A stretch of 64,000 nucleotides of DNA, taken from the NCBI RefSeq assembly GCF_000315485.1, contig NZ_JH992943.1, positions 1 through 64,000 of the forward strand, in the 5' to 3' direction. The DNA comes from Bacteroides oleiciplenus YIT 12058 (GTDB lineage Bacteria > Bacteroidota > Bacteroidia > Bacteroidales > Bacteroidaceae). Positions 1 through 9,400 of this stretch are shown in pieces. The translations under genes and the position numbers were made by a program. Under the pieces are notes generated by a model, which was not told the origin of the DNA, made no database searches, and saw nothing but the letters and a program-made list of their open reading frames with translations. How positions within the stretch are numbered: position 1 is the stretch's first letter; each line of letters starts with the position of its first letter.

Positions 1-1770
1 GCCTGCAAGGAATACTATGAACAGTTGCTCGGCGTAGAAGTGGACGGAAGTGGGAAAGATATATCAAGAGGATTCTTCACATCCTACGATGAGAAAGCCT
101 ATCTGAACGAAGAACTACTGAAGGAGATGGACGAGACACTGACAGATATTGTTCCACCCGAAAAGCCACAGGTAGGAAGAAAGAAAAGTGGTAAGGCGAT
201 AAGTGATAAGGTGGTAAAGGAGAGAGCTGTGAGTGATGATAAGGTGATAGGTGGTAAAAGTGATAAAGTGGAAGCCGAGCCGTGGGAAAAGATGGAATTC
301 AACAAGGCAGTGCTCGCGGTAAAGAGAGTGTCGAAGTTTGAACCCGGAAACAGGGACAGTTTCATGTTCGCACTGGGAAATAAGTGTTATGCAAAAGGGT
401 TGGAAGAAAGCGTAGTGATACGCCTGGCGCAGGAGAAGTTCGGAAGTGACGGGTTCAATGCGGGTACGCCCATACACAACGCATACATCTATACCGACAA
501 GACCACGGAAGCTGCCATGCACAAGGAAGAGAAAACGGATACCATCAATCAGGTGCTCGATTTCCTAAAGACACATTATGACATACGAAGGAACGTGATA
601 CTGGACCGACTGGAATACCGCGACTTCAATGAGAAGGAGGAGAAATGGAAAGGAAAGTTCCGGCCCATGAGGGCGAGAAGTTTCAACTCCATATTCCTGC
701 AACTCCAACTGGCAGGAATCAAGTGTTTCCGAAATTTCCTACAGGCGGTCATCGATTCGTCCTATGCAAGAGATTTCAATCCTTTCATGGACTACATCGG
801 GAAGCTGAAACCATGGGACGGGGTGACAGACTACATCGGCGAGCTGGCGGACACCGTGCAGACCGAAGACCGGGAGTTCTGGCTGAAGAGTTTCCGAAGG
901 TGGTTCGTGGGGATGCTGGCGGGCGCATTGCAGGACGACACGGTGAACCACCTGGTCATCATCCTCTACTCCGAACAGGGAAAAGGAAAGAGCACCTGGA
1001 TACGCCGATTGCTGCCACCCGAATGGAAAGAGTATTACCGCAACGGCATGGTGGACCCGGGAAACAAGGATCACCAGATACTGCTCAGTACACATGTTAT
1101 CATCAATATGGAAGAGTTTGAAGGAGTCAGAGTCGGAGACATGGCGGGACTCAAGCGGATTATCACCCAGGAGAGCGTGACCGAACGCAAGGCGTACGAC
1201 ATACAGGCCTATAACTTTGTGCGCCACGCATCGTTCATTGCCAGCACCAACAGCCGACAATGCCTGCAGGATATAGGCGGGAACCGCCGCTTCCTCCCCT
1301 CCTCCGTCACCTCGCTGGATTACCGCACACCGGTCAATTACGAAGGGATATATACGCAGGCTTACGCATTGTTGCAGCAAGGATACCAATATTGGTATGA
1401 GGGCGGAGAAATAGACGAGCTGAACCGACACAATGAGCTGCACCGCATGAAAGACCCGGTGGAGGAAGACTTGTTCGTATACTTCCGCAAGCCGGAACCC
1501 GAAGACCTGCATGTGAAGTGGATGCCGGCGGCAGCCATACTCAGCAAGATTTCAACCTACGGGAAGATACAGGTGAACAGGCAGACGACACAGACGTTGG
1601 TGCTGTCCCTGGAAAAGTATGGATTCCGGACAAGAAGAAACGAACAGGGAAGCACGGAGTATGAAGTGGTGGACCTGATGGAAGATGAAATAAACAATGG
1701 GTTCAAAGAAAAGAAGGAGGAAAAAGGAAAAGAAAGGGGAAAAGAGGAAGAAGGACAACTACCTTTTTAA
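1..1770 (+). CDS. VirE-family P-loop ATPase/primase-like protein (5' end outside window)
   Basis: The reading frame is open from base 1, so the real start lies upstream and only about 590 C-terminal residues are visible; a TTG at 25 is not a convincing start. The centre carries a Walker A-like stretch (YSEQGKGKSTWIRR, about bases 972-1013) followed by a helicase-like segment ending in IASTNSR and a GNRRF sequence, the usual core of the Bacteroidales virulence-associated E family. The C-terminal tail is strongly charged (lysine/glutamate-rich). Family members often sit beside DUF4248, HU-like and smalltalk genes, exactly as here, and are linked to integrated elements; the biochemical role in Bacteroides is not established. 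A strong hairpin follows the stop. Confidence 0.85.
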   Translation, partial: ACKEYYEQLLGVEVDGSGKDISRGFFTSYDEKAYLNEELLKEMDETLTDIVPPEKPQVGRKKSGKAISDKVVKERAVSDDKVIGGKSDKVEAEPWEKMEFNKAVLAVKRVSKFEPGNRDSFMFALGNKCYAKGLEESVVIRLAQEKFGSDGFNAGTPIHNAYIYTDKTTEAAMHKEEKTDTINQVLDFLKTHYDIRRNVILDRLEYRDFNEKEEKWKGKFRPMRARSFNSIFLQLQLAGIKCFRNFLQAVIDSSYARDFNPFMDYIGKLKPWDGVTDYIGELADTVQTEDREFWLKSFRRWFVGMLAGALQDDTVNHLVIILYSEQGKGKSTWIRRLLPPEWKEYYRNGMVDPGNKDHQILLSTHVIINMEEFEGVRVGDMAGLKRIITQESVTERKAYDIQAYNFVRHASFIASTNSRQCLQDIGGNRRFLPSSVTSLDYRTPVNYEGIYTQAYALLQQGYQYWYEGGEIDELNRHNELHRMKDPVEEDLFVYFRKPEPEDLHVKWMPAAAILSKISTYGKIQVNRQTTQTLVLSLEKYGFRTRRNEQGSTEYEVVDLMEDEINNGFKEKKEEKGKERGKEEEGQLPF

Positions 1771-1806
1771 GGCTCTTTTAGGAGTAGAAAAGGGAAGATA
1801 AATAGC

Positions 1807-1858
1807 ATTATAATGAAAATCCCGTATGGTATCAATCATACGGGATTTTCATTATAAT
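1807..1858. terminator. Bidirectional terminator hairpin, 22-bp perfect stem
   Basis: Bases 1807-1828 are the exact reverse complement of 1837-1858, with an 8-base loop. It lies between the convergent ends of the VirE-like gene (+) and the DUF4248 gene (-). The stem contains TTTTC runs on both strands, so it can stop transcription from either side. Confidence 0.8.
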
Positions 1859-1883
1859 CAAATTCAGAAGAGGGTATCAGTCA

Positions 1884-2120
1884 TTAGGGTTCCCCCAGCG
1901 TATTCACAATCAGGCGGACCTGCCGGCGGGTATAGCGATGGTCGCCGGGAGACTCAGCAGCCTGATACATGGCCTTGTGAAGGTCAGGGTTACGGCTGAT
2001 CCAGTAACGCATCTTGCGCATGGCGGGAACAATGGGCATGTCGGGATTATACAAATGGGCAAGTTCGGACTTGCTGTAGGAACGAATGACGAAGGGTTCT
2101 TCGATACAATGATTTTCCAT
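1884..2120 (-). CDS. DUF4248 family protein
   Basis: A 78-residue protein starting MENHCIEEPFVIRSYSKSEL. I recognise it as DUF4248, a small Bacteroidales family with the typical core LAHLYNP followed by a region rich in Arg/Trp (MRKMRYWISRNPDL). The family often looks like a short DNA-associated protein, but no function is established. It is encoded opposite to the HU-like gene, with about 230 bases between the two starts and a good -7 box (TACCTTTG on the minus strand at 2168-2175). It belongs to the conserved VirE/DUF4248/HU/smalltalk neighbourhood. Confidence 0.8.
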   Translation of the reverse strand: MENHCIEEPFVIRSYSKSELAHLYNPDMPIVPAMRKMRYWISRNPDLHKAMYQAAESPGDHRYTRRQVRLIVNTLGEP

Positions 2121-2167
2121 GTCAGTGAATGATTTATGAATTATAAAATAGGAATTGTTTTACCACT

Positions 2168-2175
2168 CAAAGGTA
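2168..2175 (-). promoter_or_regulatory. -7 promoter box for DUF4248 gene
   Basis: The minus strand reads TACCTTTG, a full match to the Bacteroides primary-sigma -7 consensus TAnnTTTG, 48 bases upstream of the ATG. Confidence 0.5.
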
Positions 2176-2291
2176 CAAATTTACAGCCATATACAGAAAG
2201 GACTGTCACAATATAATCATCTGGAATACATATATTTATCATACAAGCACAAGGACAACAATGTACGACAAAACCACAGATACGGATAACG

Positions 2292-2299
2292 TATCTTTG
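2292..2299 (+). promoter_or_regulatory. -7 promoter box for HU-like gene
   Basis: TATCTTTG matches TAnnTTTG and lies 50 bases before the HU-like start. It overlaps an inverted repeat GATACG-N5-CGTATC (about 2279-2295), a possible autoregulatory site. Confidence 0.5.
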
Positions 2300-2349
2300 T
2301 ATCACCAACCTGCAGGAAGGGAAAAATAATAATTAAAAATTAAAAAGTT

Positions 2350-2850
2350 ATGGCAGTACCATTTAAAAAGACGGTCCACAGAAAGGACCTGAGGGACAAG
2401 CAGTCGCCGATGATGTATTACCCGCGTCTGGTGACCATGGGGCAGAGCGCAAACCTGGAAAGCATTGCGTATGAGATGAAAGAGAAGAGTTCGTTGTCGT
2501 TGGGAGACATCAAGAGTGTATTGACGAATTTTGTGGAAGCGATGAGGACGGCTTTGTATAACGGACATTCCGTGAATATACAGGACTTCGGGGTATTCAG
2601 CCTTTCGGCACGCACCGCAGGGGTGGAGACAGAGAAGGAATGTACGGCAAAGAATATCAAAAGCGTACGGATCAATTTCCGCCCATCCACCAGTGTAAAA
2701 CCCAATCTGACTTCGACACGCGCCGGAGAGAGAATCGAATTCCTTGATATAAAAGCGGCTCTGGAAGGCAAGCCGGGCTCAGGGGAAGACAAGCCTTCGG
2801 GAGGAGGTGGCTCAGGAGAGGGAGGACTGGAAGAAGACCCACTGGGATAG
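2350..2850 (+). CDS. HU/IHF-like DNA-binding protein with glycine-rich tail
   Basis: A 166-residue protein of the long HU-like family common in Bacteroidales. Residues from about 1 to 125 form the HU-like fold (MAVPFKKTVHRKD at the start; SLGDIKSVLTNFVEAM and NIQDFGVFSLSART in the middle). The last ~30 residues are a low-complexity Gly/Ser/Glu tail (KPSGGGGSGEGG), so it is much longer than the ~90 residues of classical HU. It likely binds DNA as a dimer; its sites are unknown. The smalltalk micro-gene follows 56 bases downstream on the same strand. Confidence 0.85.
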   Translation: MAVPFKKTVHRKDLRDKQSPMMYYPRLVTMGQSANLESIAYEMKEKSSLSLGDIKSVLTNFVEAMRTALYNGHSVNIQDFGVFSLSARTAGVETEKECTAKNIKSVRINFRPSTSVKPNLTSTRAGERIEFLDIKAALEGKPGSGEDKPSGGGGSGEGGLEEDPLG

Positions 2851-2906
2851 AATCCAAAGCCAAAGGCTTTGGAAATTAAAAATGAAAGAATTAAAAATGA
2901 AAGAGC

Positions 2907-3002
2907 ATGAAAAAATCAATCTGGGATAAAATACTCAAAGTAGTAATTGCGGTAGCTTCGGCTATTGTAGGGGCACTGAGTGCTAATGCAATGAATGTGT
3001 AA
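2907..3002 (+). CDS. Smalltalk family micro-protein
   Basis: ATG at 2907 opens a 31-residue reading frame beginning MKKSIWDKILKVVIAVASA and ending ANAMNV before TAA. One hydrophobic helix follows a short basic N-terminus, which matches the tiny Bacteroidales smalltalk proteins that lie downstream of HU-like genes. Function is unknown. Normally an N-acetylmuramoyl-L-alanine amidase gene follows; here a terminator comes directly after. Confidence 0.75.
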   Translation: MKKSIWDKILKVVIAVASAIVGALSANAMNV

Positions 3003-3031
3003 AAAGGTAAAGTAAATACTCTCTAAAAGTG

Positions 3032-3066
3032 AATAAGGCTGTTTTCGAAAACAAGACAGCCTTATT
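3032..3066 (+). terminator. Rho-independent terminator after smalltalk gene
   Basis: AATAAGGCTGT (3032-3042) pairs perfectly with ACAGCCTTATT (3056-3066), followed by TTTTA. Confidence 0.8.
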
Positions 3067-3216
3067 TTTAGTAAATAAGGCTAACCTATCAGAAATTCAG
3101 ATATAGCCAGTATTATTTTACATGATAAAACTATAATTCACAACAATAACAGGGGAAATGTTTGTTAATTAGAGTTAATACAATGCAGAAAACAAGTATA
3201 AAAAAACTTGCTTTTG

Positions 3217-3224
3217 TATTTTTG
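3217..3224 (+). promoter_or_regulatory. -7 promoter box for hybrid sensor kinase
   Basis: TATTTTTG matches TAnnTTTG, 50 bases upstream of the chosen ATG at 3274. Confidence 0.45.
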
Positions 3225-3273
3225 TATCAATATCCAATATTAATTCAATACAAAAAACACTTAATAATTGATT

Positions 3274-6200
3274 ATGAGACTTTTTTTATCCTGGAAACAT
3301 ATAATCAGCCTCTGTTTTGTTCTACTACACTTAAGTTTATCCAATACGGCCGTAGCCAAAGAACAACATCGGCTACTTATTATTAACTCATACAATGAAG
3401 GAGCCCCATGGAGTCAGACTCTTATAAACCCTATTATGCTTCAAACGTCTTCAATAGAAGATGTCAGTGCCGACTTAGTGCATATAAATGGGACATTTAT
3501 CCGCAATGACTCATTGTACAACCAAATGGAAGAAGGAATCTTCCAGCGTTATGAAAAAAACAAGCCGGATTACCTGGTGCTCATAGGCAATATAGCCTTC
3601 ACTCTAAGAGACCGTATTCAAAAAGAATGGGGAGACATTCCAATGGTATTAATTGCCAACGAAGACACCTATGCCCCACGAGGATATTATTTCACAGGAA
3701 ACTCCATAAATATGACAGATAACAAAGCCCTCCCCCTGAACAACATCAGAGAGCAATATAACTTCACATTTATCGAAGCCCCGAATATGTATAAAGAAAC
3801 CATTGACATGATGGTACAGATGTTGCCCCAAATGAAGAAGATCGTATTTGCGGCAGACGAACTTTACCAGAATCAACGACTGGACCGGCTGATACACTCG
3901 TACATTACATTAAAATATCCGAACATCAAATACGAACGTCTGGTAGGTAAAGAAGAAAACAGCAGGCGACTGCAAGAATACTTACTGAAAGATGATCCGA
4001 CCACAAGCATATTGTTTTCTACCTGGTTCTATGAACGTGAAAACCTTTTCGGATCGCCTACACTCATCAGCGGCGATTTTCAATTAGTAGCATCTTCATC
4101 TCAACCGGTATTCGCATTGAGAGGGGCATATATCAACAAAGCAGGATTCATTGGTGGATACTTTTATGACCAAACAGAATTAGAGAAATCATTAACTGCC
4201 ATTATCGAAGAAATGCTCCGGGGAAAAGAACTACGTGACATTCCATTCGTATATAGTAAAAAGTCATACCCGCTCGTCAACTATGCACAACTGAAATTGA
4301 GTGGCCTGAATGCAGACCTTTGTCCGTCAGATACAATATTCTTGAATAAACCACTCACATTTTGGCAAAAATATAAATGGTGGATCATCAGCGGAACAAT
4401 TCTGCTGCTTTCACTTGTGGTCATTGCGCTTATAATATACTTGTTTCAGCGAAAGAAAATAGCCCTGTTCAGTGCCCATAATACCCTTGTATGCAACATG
4501 CCCATATCATATACCCAGGCAAAAGTGGCTTTCGATGAAAAGGGAGAGGTAACAGATATAAAATACCAGGCCGGCAATAGCTTGTTCAATAGTTTGTTTA
4601 CAGTAAATGAGGATAATGATACGAATAAGAATTCGCTTTCACAGATTGAATGTCTTCCTCAATTTATACAAATGGTATTCAGAGAAAAACAAGCGATTAC
4701 CTTCACACACTATTTCAAGCAGACCCACACTTTTTACGAGTTCATTATCTGCCAGTCGTCCGAAAAGTACACCATAGATATTTTCGGGGTTGACATCACA
4801 GCACGCAATGAAGCGGAAAATGCGTTGCGGGAAATCAATAAGAAGCTGGAAATGACCTTGAGCGTGGCCCGAATCATTCCTTGGCGCTGGGATCTGAAAA
4901 GCGATATGATTACTTGTGAATCCGAACAGGTACTGGCCCATATGAATTTTACCAAAGAAGAAGGTTCCACTCCCCAGGCACACATCATAAAGGCTTCTGA
5001 ATACTTCCGGAAAATACACCCGGAAGATGTGGAACGCATGGAACAAGTCTATATGAATCTTGTATCCGGAGAATTACAACATGCCAAAGAAGAGTTCCGC
5101 ATCATCACCGAGGTGGAAGGACGGAAATTTATAGACTGGCTGGAAACCAATGCGGTAGTAGACCAATACGATGAGCAAGGATGTCCGATATCCTTGGTAG
5201 GTTCGCTGCTATTGATCACAGAACGCAAGAGACAAGAAAAGGCATTGATAACAGCCAAAGAGAAAGCCTTGGAATCCGAACGGCTAAAATCCGCATTTCT
5301 GGCTAATATGAGCCACGAAATACGTACACCACTGAATGCTATCGTAGGATTCTCCAGCCTGCTAACCGCCACTGAGGATGAACAAGAACGTGAAGAATTC
5401 ATCAGTATCATAGAGAATAACAACCAACTTCTCCTGCAACTTATCAGCGACATTCTGGACTTGTCGAAAATAGAAGCAAATACTCTTGAGTTCAATTACC
5501 AGAACGTTGACCTGAACGGATTGGCAAGAGACGTGGAGAGTACAGTACGACGCAGGCTGAAAGCGGGTGTCGTTCTGGAATTCATTCCCGGAGTTACTGA
5601 GTGCCATGTACAAACCGAAAAAAACCGACTCTCACAGGTACTTATCAATCTGCTGGTCAATGCTACTAAGTTTACTTCGGCAGGCAGCATCACATTCGGC
5701 TATAAAATCCGTGGAGAAGAACTTTATTTTTATGTAAAAGATACAGGTTTAGGTATCTCACAAGAAGACCAAGACAAGATATTCGAGCGATTTACCAAAG
5801 TGAATACTTTCACTCAGGGAACGGGATTGGGACTTTCTATCTGCAAAAACATTATCGAAAAGATGAAAGGTCATATCGGAGTAGAATCCGAGGGTAAAGG
5901 CAAAGGCAGTACATTCTGGTTTACAGTACCATATAAGCCGGGAGCAGTTGCACAACAGAAGAAACAGCAGCAAGTTGATCTTGCCCCCAAAGCACCTCAG
6001 CAAAAACCTGTCATCCTGATAGCAGAAGATAATGAAAGCAACTACTTGCTGTTCAATTCTATTCTTAACAAAGAGTACGATCTGGTGCATGCCTGGAACG
6101 GTGAAGAAGCCATAGAATTATACCGGAAATTCCAGCCGCATGTCATCATCATGGATATCAATATGCCCAAAATGGACGGATACGAAGCAGCACGAGAGAT

Positions 6201-6375
6201 ACGGAAATTCTCAGCAACAGTACCTATTATTGCCGTTACGGCATATTCTTTCTCTTCGGATAAAGAAAAAGTTATGAAAAACGGATTCAACGGTTATGTA
6301 CCCAAACCGGTTGACGCACACATCCTGAAAGAAAAACTCCACAATACGATCAAACAAAACATTGCAGCAATATAA
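3274..6375 (+). CDS. Hybrid sensor histidine kinase with periplasmic substrate-binding-like domain
   Basis: About 1033 residues from ATG 3274 (a TTG six bases upstream is less likely). Order: an N-terminal signal/membrane segment; a periplasmic region of ~330 residues resembling ABC-type substrate-binding sensors; a membrane helix near residue 368 (WWIISGTILLLSLVVIALII); a PAS-like region; the dimerisation/phosphoacceptor domain with the H-box NMSHEIRTPLN (His about 681); an ATPase domain with DTGLGI and GTGLGLSI; and a C-terminal receiver with phosphoacceptor Asp about 961 in IIMDINMPKMDG. There is no DNA-binding output domain, so phosphate must pass to another protein or the receiver must act by interaction. 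No partner regulator is adjacent; the next gene is convergent. The ligand is unknown. Confidence 0.85.
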   Translation: MRLFLSWKHIISLCFVLLHLSLSNTAVAKEQHRLLIINSYNEGAPWSQTLINPIMLQTSSIEDVSADLVHINGTFIRNDSLYNQMEEGIFQRYEKNKPDYLVLIGNIAFTLRDRIQKEWGDIPMVLIANEDTYAPRGYYFTGNSINMTDNKALPLNNIREQYNFTFIEAPNMYKETIDMMVQMLPQMKKIVFAADELYQNQRLDRLIHSYITLKYPNIKYERLVGKEENSRRLQEYLLKDDPTTSILFSTWFYERENLFGSPTLISGDFQLVASSSQPVFALRGAYINKAGFIGGYFYDQTELEKSLTAIIEEMLRGKELRDIPFVYSKKSYPLVNYAQLKLSGLNADLCPSDTIFLNKPLTFWQKYKWWIISGTILLLSLVVIALIIYLFQRKKIALFSAHNTLVCNMPISYTQAKVAFDEKGEVTDIKYQAGNSLFNSLFTVNEDNDTNKNSLSQIECLPQFIQMVFREKQAITFTHYFKQTHTFYEFIICQSSEKYTIDIFGVDITARNEAENALREINKKLEMTLSVARIIPWRWDLKSDMITCESEQVLAHMNFTKEEGSTPQAHIIKASEYFRKIHPEDVERMEQVYMNLVSGELQHAKEEFRIITEVEGRKFIDWLETNAVVDQYDEQGCPISLVGSLLLITERKRQEKALITAKEKALESERLKSAFLANMSHEIRTPLNAIVGFSSLLTATEDEQEREEFISIIENNNQLLLQLISDILDLSKIEANTLEFNYQNVDLNGLARDVESTVRRRLKAGVVLEFIPGVTECHVQTEKNRLSQVLINLLVNATKFTSAGSITFGYKIRGEELYFYVKDTGLGISQEDQDKIFERFTKVNTFTQGTGLGLSICKNIIEKMKGHIGVESEGKGKGSTFWFTVPYKPGAVAQQKKQQQVDLAPKAPQQKPVILIAEDNESNYLLFNSILNKEYDLVHAWNGEEAIELYRKFQPHVIIMDINMPKMDGYEAAREIRKFSATVPIIAVTAYSFSSDKEKVMKNGFNGYVPKPVDAHILKEKLHNTIKQNIAAI

Positions 6376-6406
6376 TAGCAAGGAGGGCCTCCACCCTCCT
6401 GCTATT
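6374..6406. terminator. Bidirectional terminator between two convergent sensor genes
   Basis: AATAGCAAGGAGGG pairs with CCCTCCTGCTATT around a 6-base loop with one bulged A. T-rich tracts follow on the plus side. Confidence 0.75.
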
Positions 6407-6418
6407 CATTTTCTTGCC

Positions 6419-9400
6419 TTAATCTGAATTTTCTTTTTCTGCCGTTCCTTTTCCCCTATATTCACTGGGGCTGACTCCGAAATGTTTCCGGAATACTTCC
6501 CTGAAATATTTTGCATCGCAGAACCCGGTCTTATCCGCAATTTCCGTGATAGAGTACTCCCCTTCCTTCAACATCCGGGCAGCACACTGCATACGGATGA
6601 GACGAACATAATCTGCCGGAGAACAATCAGTTAATGCTTTCACTTTATTGTAGAAACTGCTACGGCTCATGTGGTGAAGTGAACAAAGCATGTCTACCGT
6701 AAAATCCGGATCAGCCATATTCTTCTCCACATTTTCCCTGACGGAAGCAATGAATTTCCAGTCAAGTGTATCCCGGCATCCTTTCGGCCATTTTTCATTT
6801 TCAAAATCCGAACTGCCATACTTTTTATACAGCAAAAGCCTGTTGGCTATCAGCCGGTCGATACTTGCCTTCAGGATATTGATGCTAAAGGGCTTGGCTA
6901 TGTAGTCATCCGCACCGATTTTCAGTCCTTCCAGCATGTTCTTTTCATCTCCCAATGCAGTCAGCAGAAGCACCGGAATATGGGAAGTCTCGATATTACC
7001 CTTTATAGCCGCACACAATTCATCTCCCGACATTTCCGGCATCATGATATCCGACAGCACAAGATGCGGCTTGAACTCGGACAAAATTTCAAGCGCTTCT
7101 TTCCCATTAAGACAGGACTGCACCTGATAATCCTCACCAAGCGTATTTGTCAGGTAGATGCGTAAATCATCATTATCTTCCACTACGAGGATACGCTGCG
7201 AAGAAGCCGGATTCTGCTTGGGCGTAACTGATGGAGAAAACGGAGAAATAACTTCGGGCACAGTGGCGGGATGCTCCGGAGTTTGGGGAGTGATAGTAGC
7301 TTTATGAAAATGTTTGTTTCCTTTAGGGAAAACGATTTTTACTTGTGTGCCTTGTTCCGCTGTACTCTCTATAGAGATTTTACCACTATGTAGTTGTACT
7401 AATCTATGCACCAGCGCCAAACCGATGCCACTGCCACTCACTTTAAGATTGATGACATTACTACCCCGGAAATAAGCATGAAATAATCCTTTCTGTTCAT
7501 TGCGGGGAATTCCAATACCTGTATCTTTCACCTCAATGCACCAATTGTCCTCACACTCTGAAGCGGAAACATGAATACTTCCATTTTCAGGCGTATACTT
7601 CATGGCATTCGACAGGATATTTTTCAAAATAGAATCCATCTTGTCCCTGTCAAACCAGACATTCAGATAACTGAAATGACTCTCATAATCCAGTCGGATA
7701 TGCTTGACACTTGCATACGAACGGAAAGTATCGCAAATGCCGGACATATACGAACCCAGTTCATACTCGGACACATACAAGCGGGATGAGTAAGTGTCGA
7801 TACGTTCAAAATTGATGAGATTGGTCGTAAGCCGCAAAAGTACATCCACATTCCGCAATGCCATACTTACATGGCTCTTCCCTTCTTCATTCACCATGTC
7901 CCCATTCCGTAGTTCCTCCAACGGAGCCTTTATCAACGTCAGAGGCGTCCGGATATCATGAGCTGTATTGATAAAGAAACGTGCTTTTTCTTCTGACGCT
8001 TTCTTCTGTTTTCTCAACGTGACGATACGGAACAGAATCACACATACCAGAACCGCCAGCAGGACATAACCGGCTATAGCCCACGGAGTAGCCCATAGTG
8101 GAGGAGAAATAATAATCAGCATACTGCGCTGTTCATAGCTCTTATATTTCTCCTCATTGGACACCGAACGCACATGAAGCATATACTTACCCGATGGAAT
8201 ATTGGTAAAACGCATCAGCCCGTCAGCCGAAGGAGCTGTCCATTCTTCATAAAAACCTTCCAATTTCCATGAGTATAACACATTGGAAGGATAATCATAA
8301 TTGATAGAAGAAGCTCTCAATGAAAAAGTATTCTGCCCATACTTCAGTCGTAAGACCTCTGTATTGTTGAGATCCGTTTCCAGAGGTGATCCTTCATCAC
8401 CGGGATACACAGCCTGATAAGATATATTCAAATCACTGAGCAGCATCGGAGAAAAAGCGGGAACCGGAATGTGCATATCCGAAGGAAAACCGATAACCCC
8501 ATCATTACTTCCCAAGACAAAGCGCCCGCTGCTATGCAGAATTCCGGCACCGGGATTAAAGCAGACACTCATAAGCCCTTGTTCTCGGGTCCAGTTATTG
8601 AAAGACATCCTGCGAGGAGAGAAATGAACAATCCCGTTTTCCGTACTAAGCAATAAGTCTCCGTCCGGTTTAGGAAGAATCGTATAAATATTGTTGGAAA
8701 TAAGGGCACAATTGTCCGTATAGTATTGGGCAAAAGCTTCCTCTCCGGGATCGTAGAGTACCAGGCCGGAACCGCTGGTACCTATATACAACACACCGTC
8801 ATCTCCCTGATACAAAGCACAAATATGCGATGATTCCACCGGCATATCAATGCTGCGGTACTTCCCGGAAACCTTGTCGAGCAAATACAATCCCATCGAA
8901 GTACCGATCCACATTGAGGAACTATCCTTCTCTTGAATACAAGTGATGGAACTCAATCCCGGATATAAACGGGATTTTCCACCTGTCAGATCAAAGCACT
9001 TCAGGTTATAAAAACCGCCTGACCAGATATTGCCTTCCGAATCTTTCTTTATATCACGTATATACTGATCGGGACGTAAATCAAGGTGAAAAAAAAGTGA
9101 AGAAGCGATATAATCAACCGTTAGTGTACGTTTATCTATCTGGTAAAGACCGGAAGTGAAGCCACCTGCCAGAATAATACCCGGTGAAATTTCGCAAAGT
9201 GTCAGAAAAATGTGGTTCTTATCTTCCAACTCATGATCGAAAGTACTGAAGAAGGAATGCCACTCACCCGTACCGGAATTATAAAGACTGATACCGTTAC
9301 TGGTACCGAACCAGAGATCACCGTCACTGTCTTCAATGACATCATGTACCTGATCATTGACAAGCGACTGGCGGTTACCAACCGAATGACGTGTCCAGCG

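Noticed and set aside
739..1512. A 257-residue minus-strand frame inside the VirE-like gene
   Set aside because: It is antisense to the Walker A region and lacks motifs of its own.
2279..2295. GATACG-N5-CGTATC inverted repeat as a firm operator
   Set aside because: Short arms overlap a normal -7 box, so I kept it only as a possible site.
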